A stretch of DNA of 64,000 nt from an uncultured Flavobacteriaceae bacterium (GCA_947488345.1 CANKZQ010000002.1:248001-312000), one strand, 5' to 3'. Counted from the first letter of the stretch, positions 15,671 to 22,995 are shown. Numbers and translations: made by a program. The notes: generated from the letters alone by a model not told the origin.

Positions 15671-15731
15671 GTGGAAGTTCTCCTAACGCTTCGGGGTTCT
15701 CGTGCGCACTTGTTAGGTAAGGAATGTAAGT
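15671..15731 (+). pseudogene. Degenerate copy of the tRNA-Leu 3' end and its flank
   Basis: GTGGAAGTTC (15671-15680) repeats tRNA-Leu bases 15590-15599. Then 16 bases (15681-15696) replace the five-base GAATC, and TTCTCGTGCGCACTT (15697-15711) restores the T-arm and acceptor 3' half. Similarity continues downstream (ACTTnTTAGnTAAGnAATGnAAGT in both). The copy lacks the 5' half, so it cannot be a functional tRNA. It could be a decayed gene copy or an att-like scar. Confidence 0.7.
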
Positions 15732-15768
15732 ACTTCTAGAAATTTTAAAACGTATGCCTAGAGCTGTC

Positions 15769-16686
15769 TTATTTTCGTTTATTTTTCAATCCACGCTTAA
15801 AGTGTATAACATACGTAGCATTGAATCCAAAGTTCAAATTAGGGCTTCTAAAATTGAAATTATTTCTTGTGCCCGTGATAAAAGCATCTTCCACAAAATT
15901 CACTGCATTTGTCAGCATAAATTGCAACATTACATCTCCTTGCTCCCAATTTACGCCTAACACGAACGGATTATAGTTGTCGAATGACTTGATTTTGTTG
16001 GTGTTGTAGTAATATTCAGATACTAATGATAGGTGATTCCTCAACTTATATCTGGCTCCAAAACCGACTGCAAAATGATTTTTAGGATCTTCATTAGAAA
16101 GCACAACACCTCGATGAACAAATGTAGGCGCTATTTGAAGGGAGAAATTGGACGAGAATTTTCGTGAAATTAATAACTGCGATGTAAAAGACAACCTATT
16201 ATTCGATGAAATTTCTCTTTCACCATAAATACTTCCAAATGAATTACTATTGTAACTTGCACTTTGTAAGATCGTCATATTAAAAGGTCCTCCTTTTTTA
16301 TCCGTTGTTTGTCTCACTAATTTATATTTGAAATACCCATCGAAAAGTCCGTCAAAAGTCGTTCCTCCAAACCCCGTCGACAACCGATCAGAAAGACCAT
16401 ATTCAAGTGCAATACGTGCACTCATTCTATCCGCAAAGAAACTTTGAGATCTATCTGCACCTGTATTCCAGAAACGATTTGCAACAAAGACTTCTAAAAT
16501 TCCTTTTTTCCGAGTCTCTGTTGAATGTCCAATCGCTATTCGGGTCATTTTGAATGTAGCCGACGTGAAGTTTACGGTGTCTTTGTGCTCCTTCTCCAAA
16601 ATATCTAACAGATCACTTTGAGCAAATAAAATAAAATTGCTCATAAGCATTAGACATAACAAGAGTATGTTCTTTCTATTTTTCAT
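15769..16686 (-). CDS. DUF5777 family outer-membrane beta-barrel protein (copy 1)
   Basis: About 305 residues from the ATG at 16686, which gives a signal peptide starting MKNRKNILLLCLML and ending FILFAQ. An in-frame TTG at 16701 would add six residues. The mature part resembles DUF5777: FKMTRIAIGHSTETRKKGILEVFVANRFWN, LEYGLSDRLSTGFGG, SNFSLQIAPTFVHRG, FAVGFGARYKLRNHLSLVSEYYY. The alternating strands suit a beta-barrel. It overlaps the upstream YceI gene and ends a second OB-YceI-barrel set. A paralogue is at 19390-20235. The molecular function is unknown. Confidence 0.85.
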   Translation of the reverse strand: MKNRKNILLLCLMLMSNFILFAQSDLLDILEKEHKDTVNFTSATFKMTRIAIGHSTETRKKGILEVFVANRFWNTGADRSQSFFADRMSARIALEYGLSDRLSTGFGGTTFDGLFDGYFKYKLVRQTTDKKGGPFNMTILQSASYNSNSFGSIYGEREISSNNRLSFTSQLLISRKFSSNFSLQIAPTFVHRGVVLSNEDPKNHFAVGFGARYKLRNHLSLVSEYYYNTNKIKSFDNYNPFVLGVNWEQGDVMLQFMLTNAVNFVEDAFITGTRNNFNFRSPNLNFGFNATYVIHFKRGLKNKRK

Positions 16687-17221
16687 AAGGCTCATATTCA
16701 AATCTAAAATTCACTGAGATTGTATCTGCGATATTACCTGCTAAGAGCGGTGGTATTTTAATATTATAATGCTTTACCAAAGCTTCAAATGTTCCCGAAA
16801 AGATGTATTTATTTTGAGATCGTTCTATTTTTGTTTTAATTTCTAATTCTTTTGATACGCCGTGCATGGTAAAAGTACCTTTGATCATTTTCGTTTGAAT
16901 AGCATTCGTAGACCGATCGAAATCTACTATTTTTCCTTCAAAAGTGGCCTTAGGGTACACATCCGATTCGATATAACTTTCATTAAAATGCTCTTTCATC
17001 AATGCTTTTTCAAAAACAAATGAATTCATGAGCATACTTACCGCAATAGTGCCATTATCAAGATCAACGATGCTCAAGACCTGATTATTCTCTGCCTTTA
17101 TATTCTCTACAGACGTATACGAGAAAAAAGAGACTTGTCCTTGTCTCGCAATAATTCGATCATCTTCTAGCGATTGCGTATGCAACGTAAAAAATAACAG
17201 TACAAAAATGAATCTACTCAT
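16676..17221 (-). CDS. YceI-like periplasmic protein (copy 1)
   Basis: A 181-residue protein with a signal peptide ending near LHTQSLED. The body matches the YceI lipocalin-like fold, including GQVSFFSYTSVENIKAENNQ, MKEHFNESYIESDVYPKATFEGKIV and IKGTFTMHGVSKELEIKTKI. YceI proteins bind polyisoprenoid chains such as quinones in a hydrophobic tunnel, but the ligand here is not known. It shares LM(K/E)EHFNE(S/N)YIES with copy 2 at 20724-21287. Starts and stops overlap the OB-fold gene upstream and the barrel gene downstream, a tight operon. Confidence 0.88.
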   Translation of the reverse strand: MSRFIFVLLFFTLHTQSLEDDRIIARQGQVSFFSYTSVENIKAENNQVLSIVDLDNGTIAVSMLMNSFVFEKALMKEHFNESYIESDVYPKATFEGKIVDFDRSTNAIQTKMIKGTFTMHGVSKELEIKTKIERSQNKYIFSGTFEALVKHYNIKIPPLLAGNIADTISVNFRFEYEPYEK

Positions 17222-17645
17222 TTTGATTGGTGATTATACAGTTCAATAGAATAATGTCTTTTAGAAAACCTTTAAATACGCCTTTCACACGAATTGTATC
17301 TCCTAATTTCAAGGTATTGATTCTATTTATTTGGTTGTCTTGCATATCGCATAATACTGATGCTTCTCTTCCATTACCATCGGCAAGGAAAATCGTTTGT
17401 TTGTTATTCAAGGTGCTTATTTCGGTGACAACACCCTCAACGCCAATAATATCTTCTACAAAAATCGAATCCATGGGATTCTTTTCTTGATTAAAACTTT
17501 GTGCTAAGTGTGCTGCATTTACATAAAATTTCGGTTCAGCTTTCATGACATCTTCCTTTGTATCATCCTTCAAGTTTATGAATGTATATAAGATGATTGT
17601 TAAAACAACCAGTACTAAAGAACTGATGAGAATTTTACGTTTCAT
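17214..17645 (-). CDS. OB-fold (tRNA_anti-like) membrane-anchored protein (copy 1)
   Basis: About 143 residues from the ATG at 17645; an in-frame TTG at 17654 would add three. The N-terminus is a hydrophobic anchor (ILISSLVLVVLTIILYTFI). The remainder resembles the tRNA_anti-like OB-fold: EDIIGVEGVVTEISTLNNKQTIFLADG, VLCDMQDNQINRINTLKLGDTIRVKGVFKGFL. Despite the family name there is no reason to think it binds tRNA, since it is predicted outside the cytosol. It overlaps the YceI gene by eight bases. The paralogue is at 20326-20727. Confidence 0.8.
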   Translation of the reverse strand: MKRKILISSLVLVVLTIILYTFINLKDDTKEDVMKAEPKFYVNAAHLAQSFNQEKNPMDSIFVEDIIGVEGVVTEISTLNNKQTIFLADGNGREASVLCDMQDNQINRINTLKLGDTIRVKGVFKGFLKDIILLNCIITNQNE

Positions 17646-17729
17646 TTTACACAAACCAAAAATAGTTAATATTCGTTAAAAATAGTCTTTTATGAAATGA
17701 ATAAAACAGATCATAAAATTTTGATGTTA

Positions 17730-17760
17730 AATCCCTAGAACATATTCATTTCTGGGGATT
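17730..17760 (-). repeat. Inverted repeat downstream of the cupredoxin lipoprotein gene
   Basis: AATCCCTAGA (17730-17739) pairs with TCTGGGGATT (17751-17760) with one G-U pair and an 11-base loop. No clear T-run follows on the minus strand. It may act as a partial terminator or processing site between the lipoprotein gene and the OB-fold gene. Confidence 0.45.
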
Positions 17761-17789
17761 ACATTAACAAAAATAACAACCTAAACTAA

Positions 17790-18968
17790 CTAATCAACTA
17801 TATTGAAAGTACCTGTCATTGATCCATGGAACTCACAATTATAAAATAAGGTGTCTGGTGCATCACTAGGAACTACAAATATTACTTTACCGCTTGCGAC
17901 TCCATTATTGGTAACGCCAGTATTAAACCCATTGTCTGTTCCTGTACTCTGTACCGATTTAATTATGAAGGGATGCCCGGGACTTTCTATATTGAATTCA
18001 TACGTTTCTCCTCTTTTTAAAGTGATATCTGGGTTTGAAGCATTTTCTAACCCCTCTCCATTAAAGATATATGCAGAAGCTCCTTGATTGGTCACATTAA
18101 ATTCTTTTACATTGGTTTCTTCCTCAGGTGCAGGATCTGTATCATTATTCACTGTTGGCCAAACTCCAGCTTGTGGAAATCCAACACCAAAGTTATCACC
18201 TCTATCTTCGTCTTGCCCAAAAGTATATAGTGGCCATCCTTTATAAGTGATCTGAGCTCGTCCAAATACATCAATTGATTCAAAATCGGCCATATTCAGT
18301 GTGCTCGGAATATTTTGTACATCTACATTAAATATTGGCCAAACACTATTATTAGAAAAGTCATCAGCGGTAAAATTATTCTTCCCAGAAGTGTCATTTA
18401 TGAAGCTATATAAAGTATTGCCTCGATCATCAACGAGATAAAAGGTATCTTCATCACCGCTCTCAAAAGCACTATTTAAGTTGGTTTCAACACCATCAAC
18501 GTTTCTACCAATCAGTTGCGCCCTCACAAGCATTAATGAATAATCAGGTTTAGCAACAAACCAAACACCTCCACTACCGTCTCCATTTACTTGACTCGCT
18601 TGAGCGTCATTCGAAAAACGGTATAACGGCCATCCTTTGTACGTTGTTTGCTGAGCGCCATCTGATCTTGTAATTGTTGCAAAATCATTCAAGTCTAGGC
18701 CATCATCTATGGTCAAAGATGCCTCAAAAAAAGTTGGCCAGGCATTAGAGCAATTACCCAGGCAATTAGCATCTCCCTTGCTATCCGGAGCGAAAAAATA
18801 TAAGGTAAAGCCTTCCGAATCTGTCAATACACTACCAAAAGTGGCATCAGTACGAAGCTTTACTAAATTTTCCGCTTCAGGAGTCTCAGGAATAAAATCA
18901 GTACTGTCGTCACTGCTACATGCGCTTATTAAAAAAGTTAATAGTAAGAATAAAAATATTTTTTTCAT
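17790..18968 (-). CDS. Surface lipoprotein: two secreted repeats plus C-terminal cupredoxin
   Basis: A 392-residue lipoprotein. Lipobox ISAC (Cys about 17) is followed by SSDDSTD, which resembles the SDD-type surface export signal of Bacteroidota. Two PF03640-like 'secreted repeat' units follow, with YFFAPDSKGDANC, YKGWPLYRFSNDAQ (about 35-160) and TLYSFINDTSG, YKGWPLYTFGQDEDRGDN (about 175-270). The C-terminal cupredoxin (about 285-392) has GHPFIIK (His) and YNCEFHGSMTG, giving Cys, His and Met ligands for a type 1 copper site. It therefore probably moves electrons at the cell surface. It shares its upstream layout with the haem-c gene at 21308. Confidence 0.85.
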   Translation of the reverse strand: MKKIFLFLLLTFLISACSSDDSTDFIPETPEAENLVKLRTDATFGSVLTDSEGFTLYFFAPDSKGDANCLGNCSNAWPTFFEASLTIDDGLDLNDFATITRSDGAQQTTYKGWPLYRFSNDAQASQVNGDGSGGVWFVAKPDYSLMLVRAQLIGRNVDGVETNLNSAFESGDEDTFYLVDDRGNTLYSFINDTSGKNNFTADDFSNNSVWPIFNVDVQNIPSTLNMADFESIDVFGRAQITYKGWPLYTFGQDEDRGDNFGVGFPQAGVWPTVNNDTDPAPEEETNVKEFNVTNQGASAYIFNGEGLENASNPDITLKRGETYEFNIESPGHPFIIKSVQSTGTDNGFNTGVTNNGVASGKVIFVVPSDAPDTLFYNCEFHGSMTGTFNIVD

Positions 18969-19040
18969 GGTTTAAAGTTTTATTAAATTATTATTGAGCA
19001 AAGGAAGTGTGGATCTTCAAGTCTTACCCACAAAACCTTG

Positions 19041-19071
19041 GTGAAAGGGAAAAATCGTCTTTAAAAAGGAA
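19041..19071 (-). promoter_or_regulatory. Shared regulatory element upstream of the cupredoxin lipoprotein gene
   Basis: The plus strand reads GTGAAAGGGAA (19041-19051), with a second half AAGGAA at 19066-19071 exactly 20 bases after AGGGAA at 19046. The element begins 73 bases upstream of the start codon. CAAAAC at 19031-19036 and CAAAG at 18999-19003, 27 bases apart, recur with identical spacing upstream of the haem-c gene. Confidence 0.65.
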
Positions 19072-19116
19072 TCATTTTATGGATACCATTATATGCGATA
19101 ATGTTTAGGTGAAAAA

Positions 19117-19377
19117 CTAACATATGCATAGCCCTTTTAAAGCGTTTATATTTTTTAATCTATCACCCTTTGGAGGTAATCCAAGAGATGTTAATAGATT
19201 CATAGCCTTTGAAATTTCATTGGCTTTTACGAAATTGAAAACAATCAAGGATTTATCTGGTCTTAGATAGACATTAGAGAGGTCTTCAATTTTAAGTAAT
19301 TCATTCTTTATAGAAGATCCACAATCAATACAGAAACTTCCTTGAACATAAATTCTAGCAATACCCGTTTTAATCAT
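19117..19377 (-). CDS. Small HMA-like CxxC protein
   Basis: An 86-residue protein without a signal peptide. It has the beta-alpha-beta pattern of heavy-metal-associated domains (ARIYVQGSFCIDCGSSIKNELLKIEDLSNVYLRPDKSLIVFNF), with CIDC at about 17-20 in the metal-binding loop. The C-terminus ends LCIC, a second possible thiol pair. It may carry copper or another soft metal, or pass thiol redox equivalents. It follows the DUF5777 copy 2 gene after 12 bases. Confidence in the fold is moderate because the canonical GMxCxxC is altered to GSFCIDC. Confidence 0.7.
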   Translation of the reverse strand: MIKTGIARIYVQGSFCIDCGSSIKNELLKIEDLSNVYLRPDKSLIVFNFVKANEISKAMNLLTSLGLPPKGDRLKNINALKGLCIC

Positions 19378-19389
19378 AACTATATTATT

Positions 19390-20235
19390 TTAAAATACTC
19401 TTGATAGATTGAAGCCAAAGAAAACATCACCACTACCCCAGTCACCCGTACCTTGACCTAAAAAACCATTCGTATTCATAGGTTGCGCATTTGTAAAGTG
19501 TAATTGAAAAACATGCCCTCCAGTTTCAAGGTCAAAACCGATAGAAAAAGGATTATTAAATGGCGAATTATCTGCTCTGTTCAAATGTAGTCCGTAGTCT
19601 AAATTAAGTGACCATCTTTTGGTCAATTTATGCCGTCCACCAAAGCCAATGACATACTGTGAGTTTTCTTGTGCATCTATAGCAACATAATTATCATGAA
19701 AAAAAGTTGGCATGAGTTGCAAAGAAAAATTCTTATTGAACTTTTTTGATATTAGTAATTGCGTTGTGTAACCCAGTCTATTTTTAAATGTCAATAAGGG
19801 AAGTAATTGATCATCCAAAGCCGTATTGATTAAAATATTACTCGAGCTTACAACGGTAAAAGGAAAACCACCTTCTTTTTCTCTCAATAGCCTTACTTTC
19901 AATGAAGATTCATATATTTTTTGAAAAGAGCTTCGAGAAAAACCAACATTCATCCAGTCAGAAATTCCATAGATTAAATTAAGTCGCGTTACGGCTTGAT
20001 CTAATCCGAAAAAATCTTGAAACCCTGTTTCAACAGATCCAAAACGATGAGACACGACAAAATAGAGTTCTTTTTTAGAAACCATTTTTGTCGATTCGAA
20101 ATTGACTATTTTGAGTCCTTTAAAGGCCGCACTTTTATAAGTATTTGGTTGTACGGTGTCAATTTCGGATAGTAAATCCTCTTGAGACCAAACCAACGTT
20201 GGTATTATGAGCGCTAATATTCTTATTATTTTCAT
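19390..20235 (-). CDS. DUF5777 family outer-membrane beta-barrel protein (copy 2)
   Basis: A 281-residue protein with a signal peptide ending TLVWSQ. Barrel-type strands parallel copy 1: MVSKKELYFVVSHRFGSVETGF, LIYGISDWMNVGFSRSS, QLLISKKFNKNFSLQLMPTFFHD, YVIGFGGRHKLTKRWSLNLDYG, ending in an aromatic SRVF expected for outer-membrane insertion. It lies between the OB-fold and HMA-like genes. The family function is unknown, and a role as pore or scaffold for the redox proteins is inference. Confidence 0.85.
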   Translation of the reverse strand: MKIIRILALIIPTLVWSQEDLLSEIDTVQPNTYKSAAFKGLKIVNFESTKMVSKKELYFVVSHRFGSVETGFQDFFGLDQAVTRLNLIYGISDWMNVGFSRSSFQKIYESSLKVRLLREKEGGFPFTVVSSSNILINTALDDQLLPLLTFKNRLGYTTQLLISKKFNKNFSLQLMPTFFHDNYVAIDAQENSQYVIGFGGRHKLTKRWSLNLDYGLHLNRADNSPFNNPFSIGFDLETGGHVFQLHFTNAQPMNTNGFLGQGTGDWGSGDVFFGFNLSRVF

Positions 20236-20325
20236 GTTCGTTGTTTTTTAATTGTAAAATGGATCGTACTTGAATCGTTTCTTCTAACTTTTAGTACTGA
20301 TTCAATAATCCAATTCATTTATTGG

Positions 20326-20727
20326 TTATTTATTAGATAATATGATTGCTTGATCTAACCTCACCAGTTCTAAGAGGTCATCATATCCAACACATCTACC
20401 TTTTATAGTTATGTTTTCGCCGATTTTTATCTCTGATGTGATGTTGTCAAGAAAATCTACTTGAACCGCATCATTCAGCACAAAACTGGATGCTTCAATC
20501 GCCGTTAAAATTCCTTCGACTTCAATAACTTTATCGGCGTATGAGGCATTTGCCTTATCAAAATCTTCAGCATAAGTATTTTGGAGCTGTTTTGCCATCA
20601 TAGACAGTTCAGGTTTTTCTGCCGCTATATTTCTATGCGATGCGTAAAATGTTTGGTAAAAAACGATACCAAAAACCATGATAGCTATTACAAAAAAGGA
20701 TGCTACGATTTTCGTTCTTTTCTTCAT
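20326..20727 (-). CDS. OB-fold (tRNA_anti-like) membrane-anchored protein (copy 2)
   Basis: A 133-residue protein with an N-terminal anchor (IVASFFVIAIMVFGIVFY). An OB-fold follows (YADKVIEVEGILTAIEASSFVLND, VDFLDNITSEIKIGENITIKGRCVGYDDLLELVRLD). The pattern is parallel to copy 1 at 17214-17645. It overlaps the YceI copy 2 stop by four bases (ATGA type), so the two are coupled. No catalytic residues were seen. Confidence 0.8.
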   Translation of the reverse strand: MKKRTKIVASFFVIAIMVFGIVFYQTFYASHRNIAAEKPELSMMAKQLQNTYAEDFDKANASYADKVIEVEGILTAIEASSFVLNDAVQVDFLDNITSEIKIGENITIKGRCVGYDDLLELVRLDQAIILSNK

Positions 20728-21287
20728 TTTTTCGTGAGTTTAAAATCAAGTTGAACTACTATTTCTTTCGCAATCTTTTTTCGCACAATTGCCGGAATCT
20801 CAATGTTAAAATCGGATGGAAGCACAGTAAATGATCCTTTCATCTTAATAAAATCACCTTCCTTTTGCATCGTTAATATGGTGCGTATTTCTTTTTCCTT
20901 TCCGTGTAGTGCAATTTTCCCCTCAACCGTTATTTGTGTTGGACTATTCGATAATACCTCTGAGTTAAAATTCAATAGTTTTCCTCTAAAAGTAGCTTTT
21001 GGATAAGTTTCAGATTCGATGTAATTTTCATTGAAATGCTCTTCCATCAACGAATTTTTAAAATGAAACCCTTTCATCAAAGCAAGTGAAGCGATTTTAT
21101 TCGTTTCAAGGTCCAAAATTACCGTCACATTTTTGTTTTCAGCCTTTACAGGTTCAAATAGCTTTTCGGAAGCCTCGAAAATTATTGTCCCTTTTTTCTC
21201 TACATATTTTTGCGCAGCTATAGAATGAATACATCCTATCATCATGAAAAATATGATCAGCACATTGTTAAATATTCCTTTGGTCAT
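20724..21287 (-). CDS. YceI-like periplasmic protein (copy 2)
   Basis: A 187-residue protein with a signal peptide ending HSIAAQ. The YceI fold is visible as GTIIFEASEKLFEPVKAENKNV, MEEHFNENYIESETYPKATFRGKLL, ITVEGKIALHGKEKEIRTILTM and FTVLPSDFNIEIPAIV. It probably binds a polyisoprenoid or quinone-like lipid in the periplasm. It is the second gene after the haem-c lipoprotein. Gene order in this set is YceI-OB-barrel, whereas the other set is OB-YceI-barrel. Confidence 0.88.
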   Translation of the reverse strand: MTKGIFNNVLIIFFMMIGCIHSIAAQKYVEKKGTIIFEASEKLFEPVKAENKNVTVILDLETNKIASLALMKGFHFKNSLMEEHFNENYIESETYPKATFRGKLLNFNSEVLSNSPTQITVEGKIALHGKEKEIRTILTMQKEGDFIKMKGSFTVLPSDFNIEIPAIVRKKIAKEIVVQLDFKLTKK

Positions 21288-21307
21288 TTTAGTAATTTTA
21301 TTGTTAA

Positions 21308-21667
21308 TTAATTTTCTTTGCGCCCTTCAGCTATCCATTGCTCTACGAGATCGATAGTTGTTTGAGGAAGTCTACCTGATGGAGGCATCGCTCTTGAGGC
21401 ACCACTTTGTCTTGATATTGCATTTAGAATTGCACTGGATCTAGAACTGACTTGTGAAAAGTTTACAAGAGCAAATGGAGCTCCGTTAACCGGGGGAGAT
21501 GAATGACATCCAGTACAACTATTTTGCATAATTGATTTAATGTTTCCGTCGTAGGTGATTTCTGTTGAACCGTTTGGCAGTTCTTGTAAATCATCATCAC
21601 TGTCGTTACTACAGCTCGCAAAAATGAGGGCAAGAGAGGCCATCAGAAAGATTGTTTTGTGTTTCAT
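21308..21667 (-). CDS. Mono-haem c-type cytochrome lipoprotein
   Basis: A 119-residue lipoprotein. Lipobox FASC (Cys about 19) is followed by SNDSDDD, an acidic signal resembling surface-export sequences. One haem site SCTGCH (about 51-56) and a likely distal Met in RAMPPSGRLP near residue 97 make a complete class-I-type cytochrome fold (WIAEGR end helix). It is the first gene of the plus-YceI-OB-barrel-HMA unit and is divergent from the Cache-LytTR regulator. It shares its upstream elements with the cupredoxin lipoprotein gene. Confidence 0.85.
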   Translation of the reverse strand: MKHKTIFLMASLALIFASCSNDSDDDLQELPNGSTEITYDGNIKSIMQNSCTGCHSSPPVNGAPFALVNFSQVSSRSSAILNAISRQSGASRAMPPSGRLPQTTIDLVEQWIAEGRKEN

Positions 21668-21738
21668 AGTTTTAAGTATTTAATGTTAGACTGACACAAA
21701 ACAATAAATTAGTGTTGAATTTAACCTTCAAAACTATC

Positions 21739-21769
21739 GTGAAAGGGAAGAATTGTCGTTTACAGGGAA
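21739..21769 (-). promoter_or_regulatory. Shared regulatory element upstream of the haem-c lipoprotein gene
   Basis: The plus strand reads GTGAAAGGGAA (21739-21749), then a second AGGGAA at 21764-21769, 20 bases after the AGGGAA at 21744. It begins 72 bases upstream of the start at 21667. CAAAAC (21729-21734) and CAAAA (21697-21701) are 27 bases apart. All spacings equal those upstream of 18968. The two-helical-turn direct repeat is what LytTR-domain proteins bind. Confidence 0.65.
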
Positions 21770-21856
21770 AAAATTGACTTTAAAAAAATATGATTTTAAG
21801 GAGTTGTGTACTATCCTATGCATATTTGAAGGTGAATTTTCAATGTGTTAAATCAT

Positions 21857-21864
21857 TATATTTG
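21857..21864 (+). promoter_or_regulatory. -7 box (TATATTTG) deciding the start of the LytTR gene
   Basis: TATATTTG matches TAnnTTTG and ends 18 bases before the ATG at 21883. A longer frame from 21790 would start upstream of this promoter, so 21883 is the better start. Confidence 0.6.
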
Positions 21865-21882
21865 CTTGCATATAATTCATAT

Positions 21883-22995
21883 ATGAGAAAAGACAGGCTT
21901 TACTTTCTTACTTTTATCTCGATAGCGATAATTTTTGTGATTATCTCAAGTATAGGTATTCAATATTTTATTAAATCTAGTACGAATAAGCTTCTTGCTA
22001 CACAATTAGAGTTTAGCAAAAGAGAAGCTAAGCAAATTAGTAAACTAATCGAATATCAATTGCTTGATGGAGTTTCAAAAGAAAAGACAGTCATCAATTT
22101 ACAGGGTAGTCTTGAAAGCTCAAAACTAGAGGCAGGTTTTATAAGTATGTTTGATTGGTCAGGTAAGATTGTCTGCCATCCAGATATAAAGAATGTTGGG
22201 CAAAAAGTGAGTCCAAATGATTCTTTCGTGTCTTCCATTACGGATGAGCTCACGTCGAATGACTTTTATGAACTGCTAAAAAACAAAGAAGAGGCAGGTG
22301 GTGTTAGAGATTTCGAAGATGAAGCGCAAGGTTCTGAAGTGGTTTATCTATTTCCTGTAAAAAATTCAGATTGGATTGTCGCTGCTCATGCCAACACGAA
22401 CAAAATTGCGCAGCAGATAGGTGAACTGCGCTCGAGTTTCTACAATATATTATTGGTCATGGGACTTGTAATTATCATTCTCTCAGTAATAACCGTAAGG
22501 CTTATTGGAAGCAGATATGAAAAAAAATTAGAACTGAAAAATCAATTGTTATCGAACGAAGTTATTAATCTATCTAAATTGAATAGAGCTGTTGGTGATT
22601 ATCAGCAAAAAGTAAGTGAGGAGCGTCTTCCAGAAAAGCAAACGAATGATCAGCAGGCTAAAAAGAGAATACTAACCTATCTCAGAAATGAATTACTCAC
22701 TATACCTACAGAAGAAATTGCTCATATTTACACAGAAAACACAATTACCTATGTAGTTTGTGATGACGGGAAACGATCGACAACGAATTTGAGTCTTGAT
22801 GAACTATTTTCAAATTTGGATCATAGTTATTTTTTTAGAGCCAATAGACAATTTATTATTGCAATATCTGCCATAGACAAGATAGTGAAGTACGGAAATA
22901 ATCAGTTGAAAATTTTGGTTAATCCGAATTCAGAAGTTGATATCATTATTAGTAAAAACAGAGCGGCAGAATTTAAACAATGGCTCAATATTTAA
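21883..22995 (+). CDS. Membrane-bound Cache-LytTR transcriptional regulator
   Basis: About 370 residues from the ATG at 21883, giving MRKDRLYFLTF and a first membrane helix (LTFISIAIIFVIISSIGIQY). An extracytoplasmic segment of about 155 residues resembles a Cache sensor (SMFDWSGKIVCHPDIKNVGQKV, VVYLFPVKNSDWIVAAHANTNK). A second membrane helix (FYNILLVMGLVIIILSVITV) and a coiled coil precede a C-terminal LytTR DNA-binding domain (IAHIYTENTITYVVCDDGKRS, LDELFSNLDHSYFFRANRQFII, KNRAAEFKQWL). It is a one-component receptor that probably senses a small ligand outside and controls the divergent redox genes. Confidence 0.88.
   Translation: MRKDRLYFLTFISIAIIFVIISSIGIQYFIKSSTNKLLATQLEFSKREAKQISKLIEYQLLDGVSKEKTVINLQGSLESSKLEAGFISMFDWSGKIVCHPDIKNVGQKVSPNDSFVSSITDELTSNDFYELLKNKEEAGGVRDFEDEAQGSEVVYLFPVKNSDWIVAAHANTNKIAQQIGELRSSFYNILLVMGLVIIILSVITVRLIGSRYEKKLELKNQLLSNEVINLSKLNRAVGDYQQKVSEERLPEKQTNDQQAKKRILTYLRNELLTIPTEEIAHIYTENTITYVVCDDGKRSTTNLSLDELFSNLDHSYFFRANRQFIIAISAIDKIVKYGNNQLKILVNPNSEVDIIISKNRAAEFKQWLNI

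Noticed and set aside
15671-15731. A second complete tRNA-Leu gene
   Set aside because: Only the T-arm and acceptor 3' half are present, with an inserted stretch. No 5' half, D arm or anticodon arm is found.
21790-21882. Longer start of the LytTR regulator
   Set aside because: The TATATTTG box at 21857-21864 lies downstream of that start, and the first membrane helix begins soon after the ATG at 21883.
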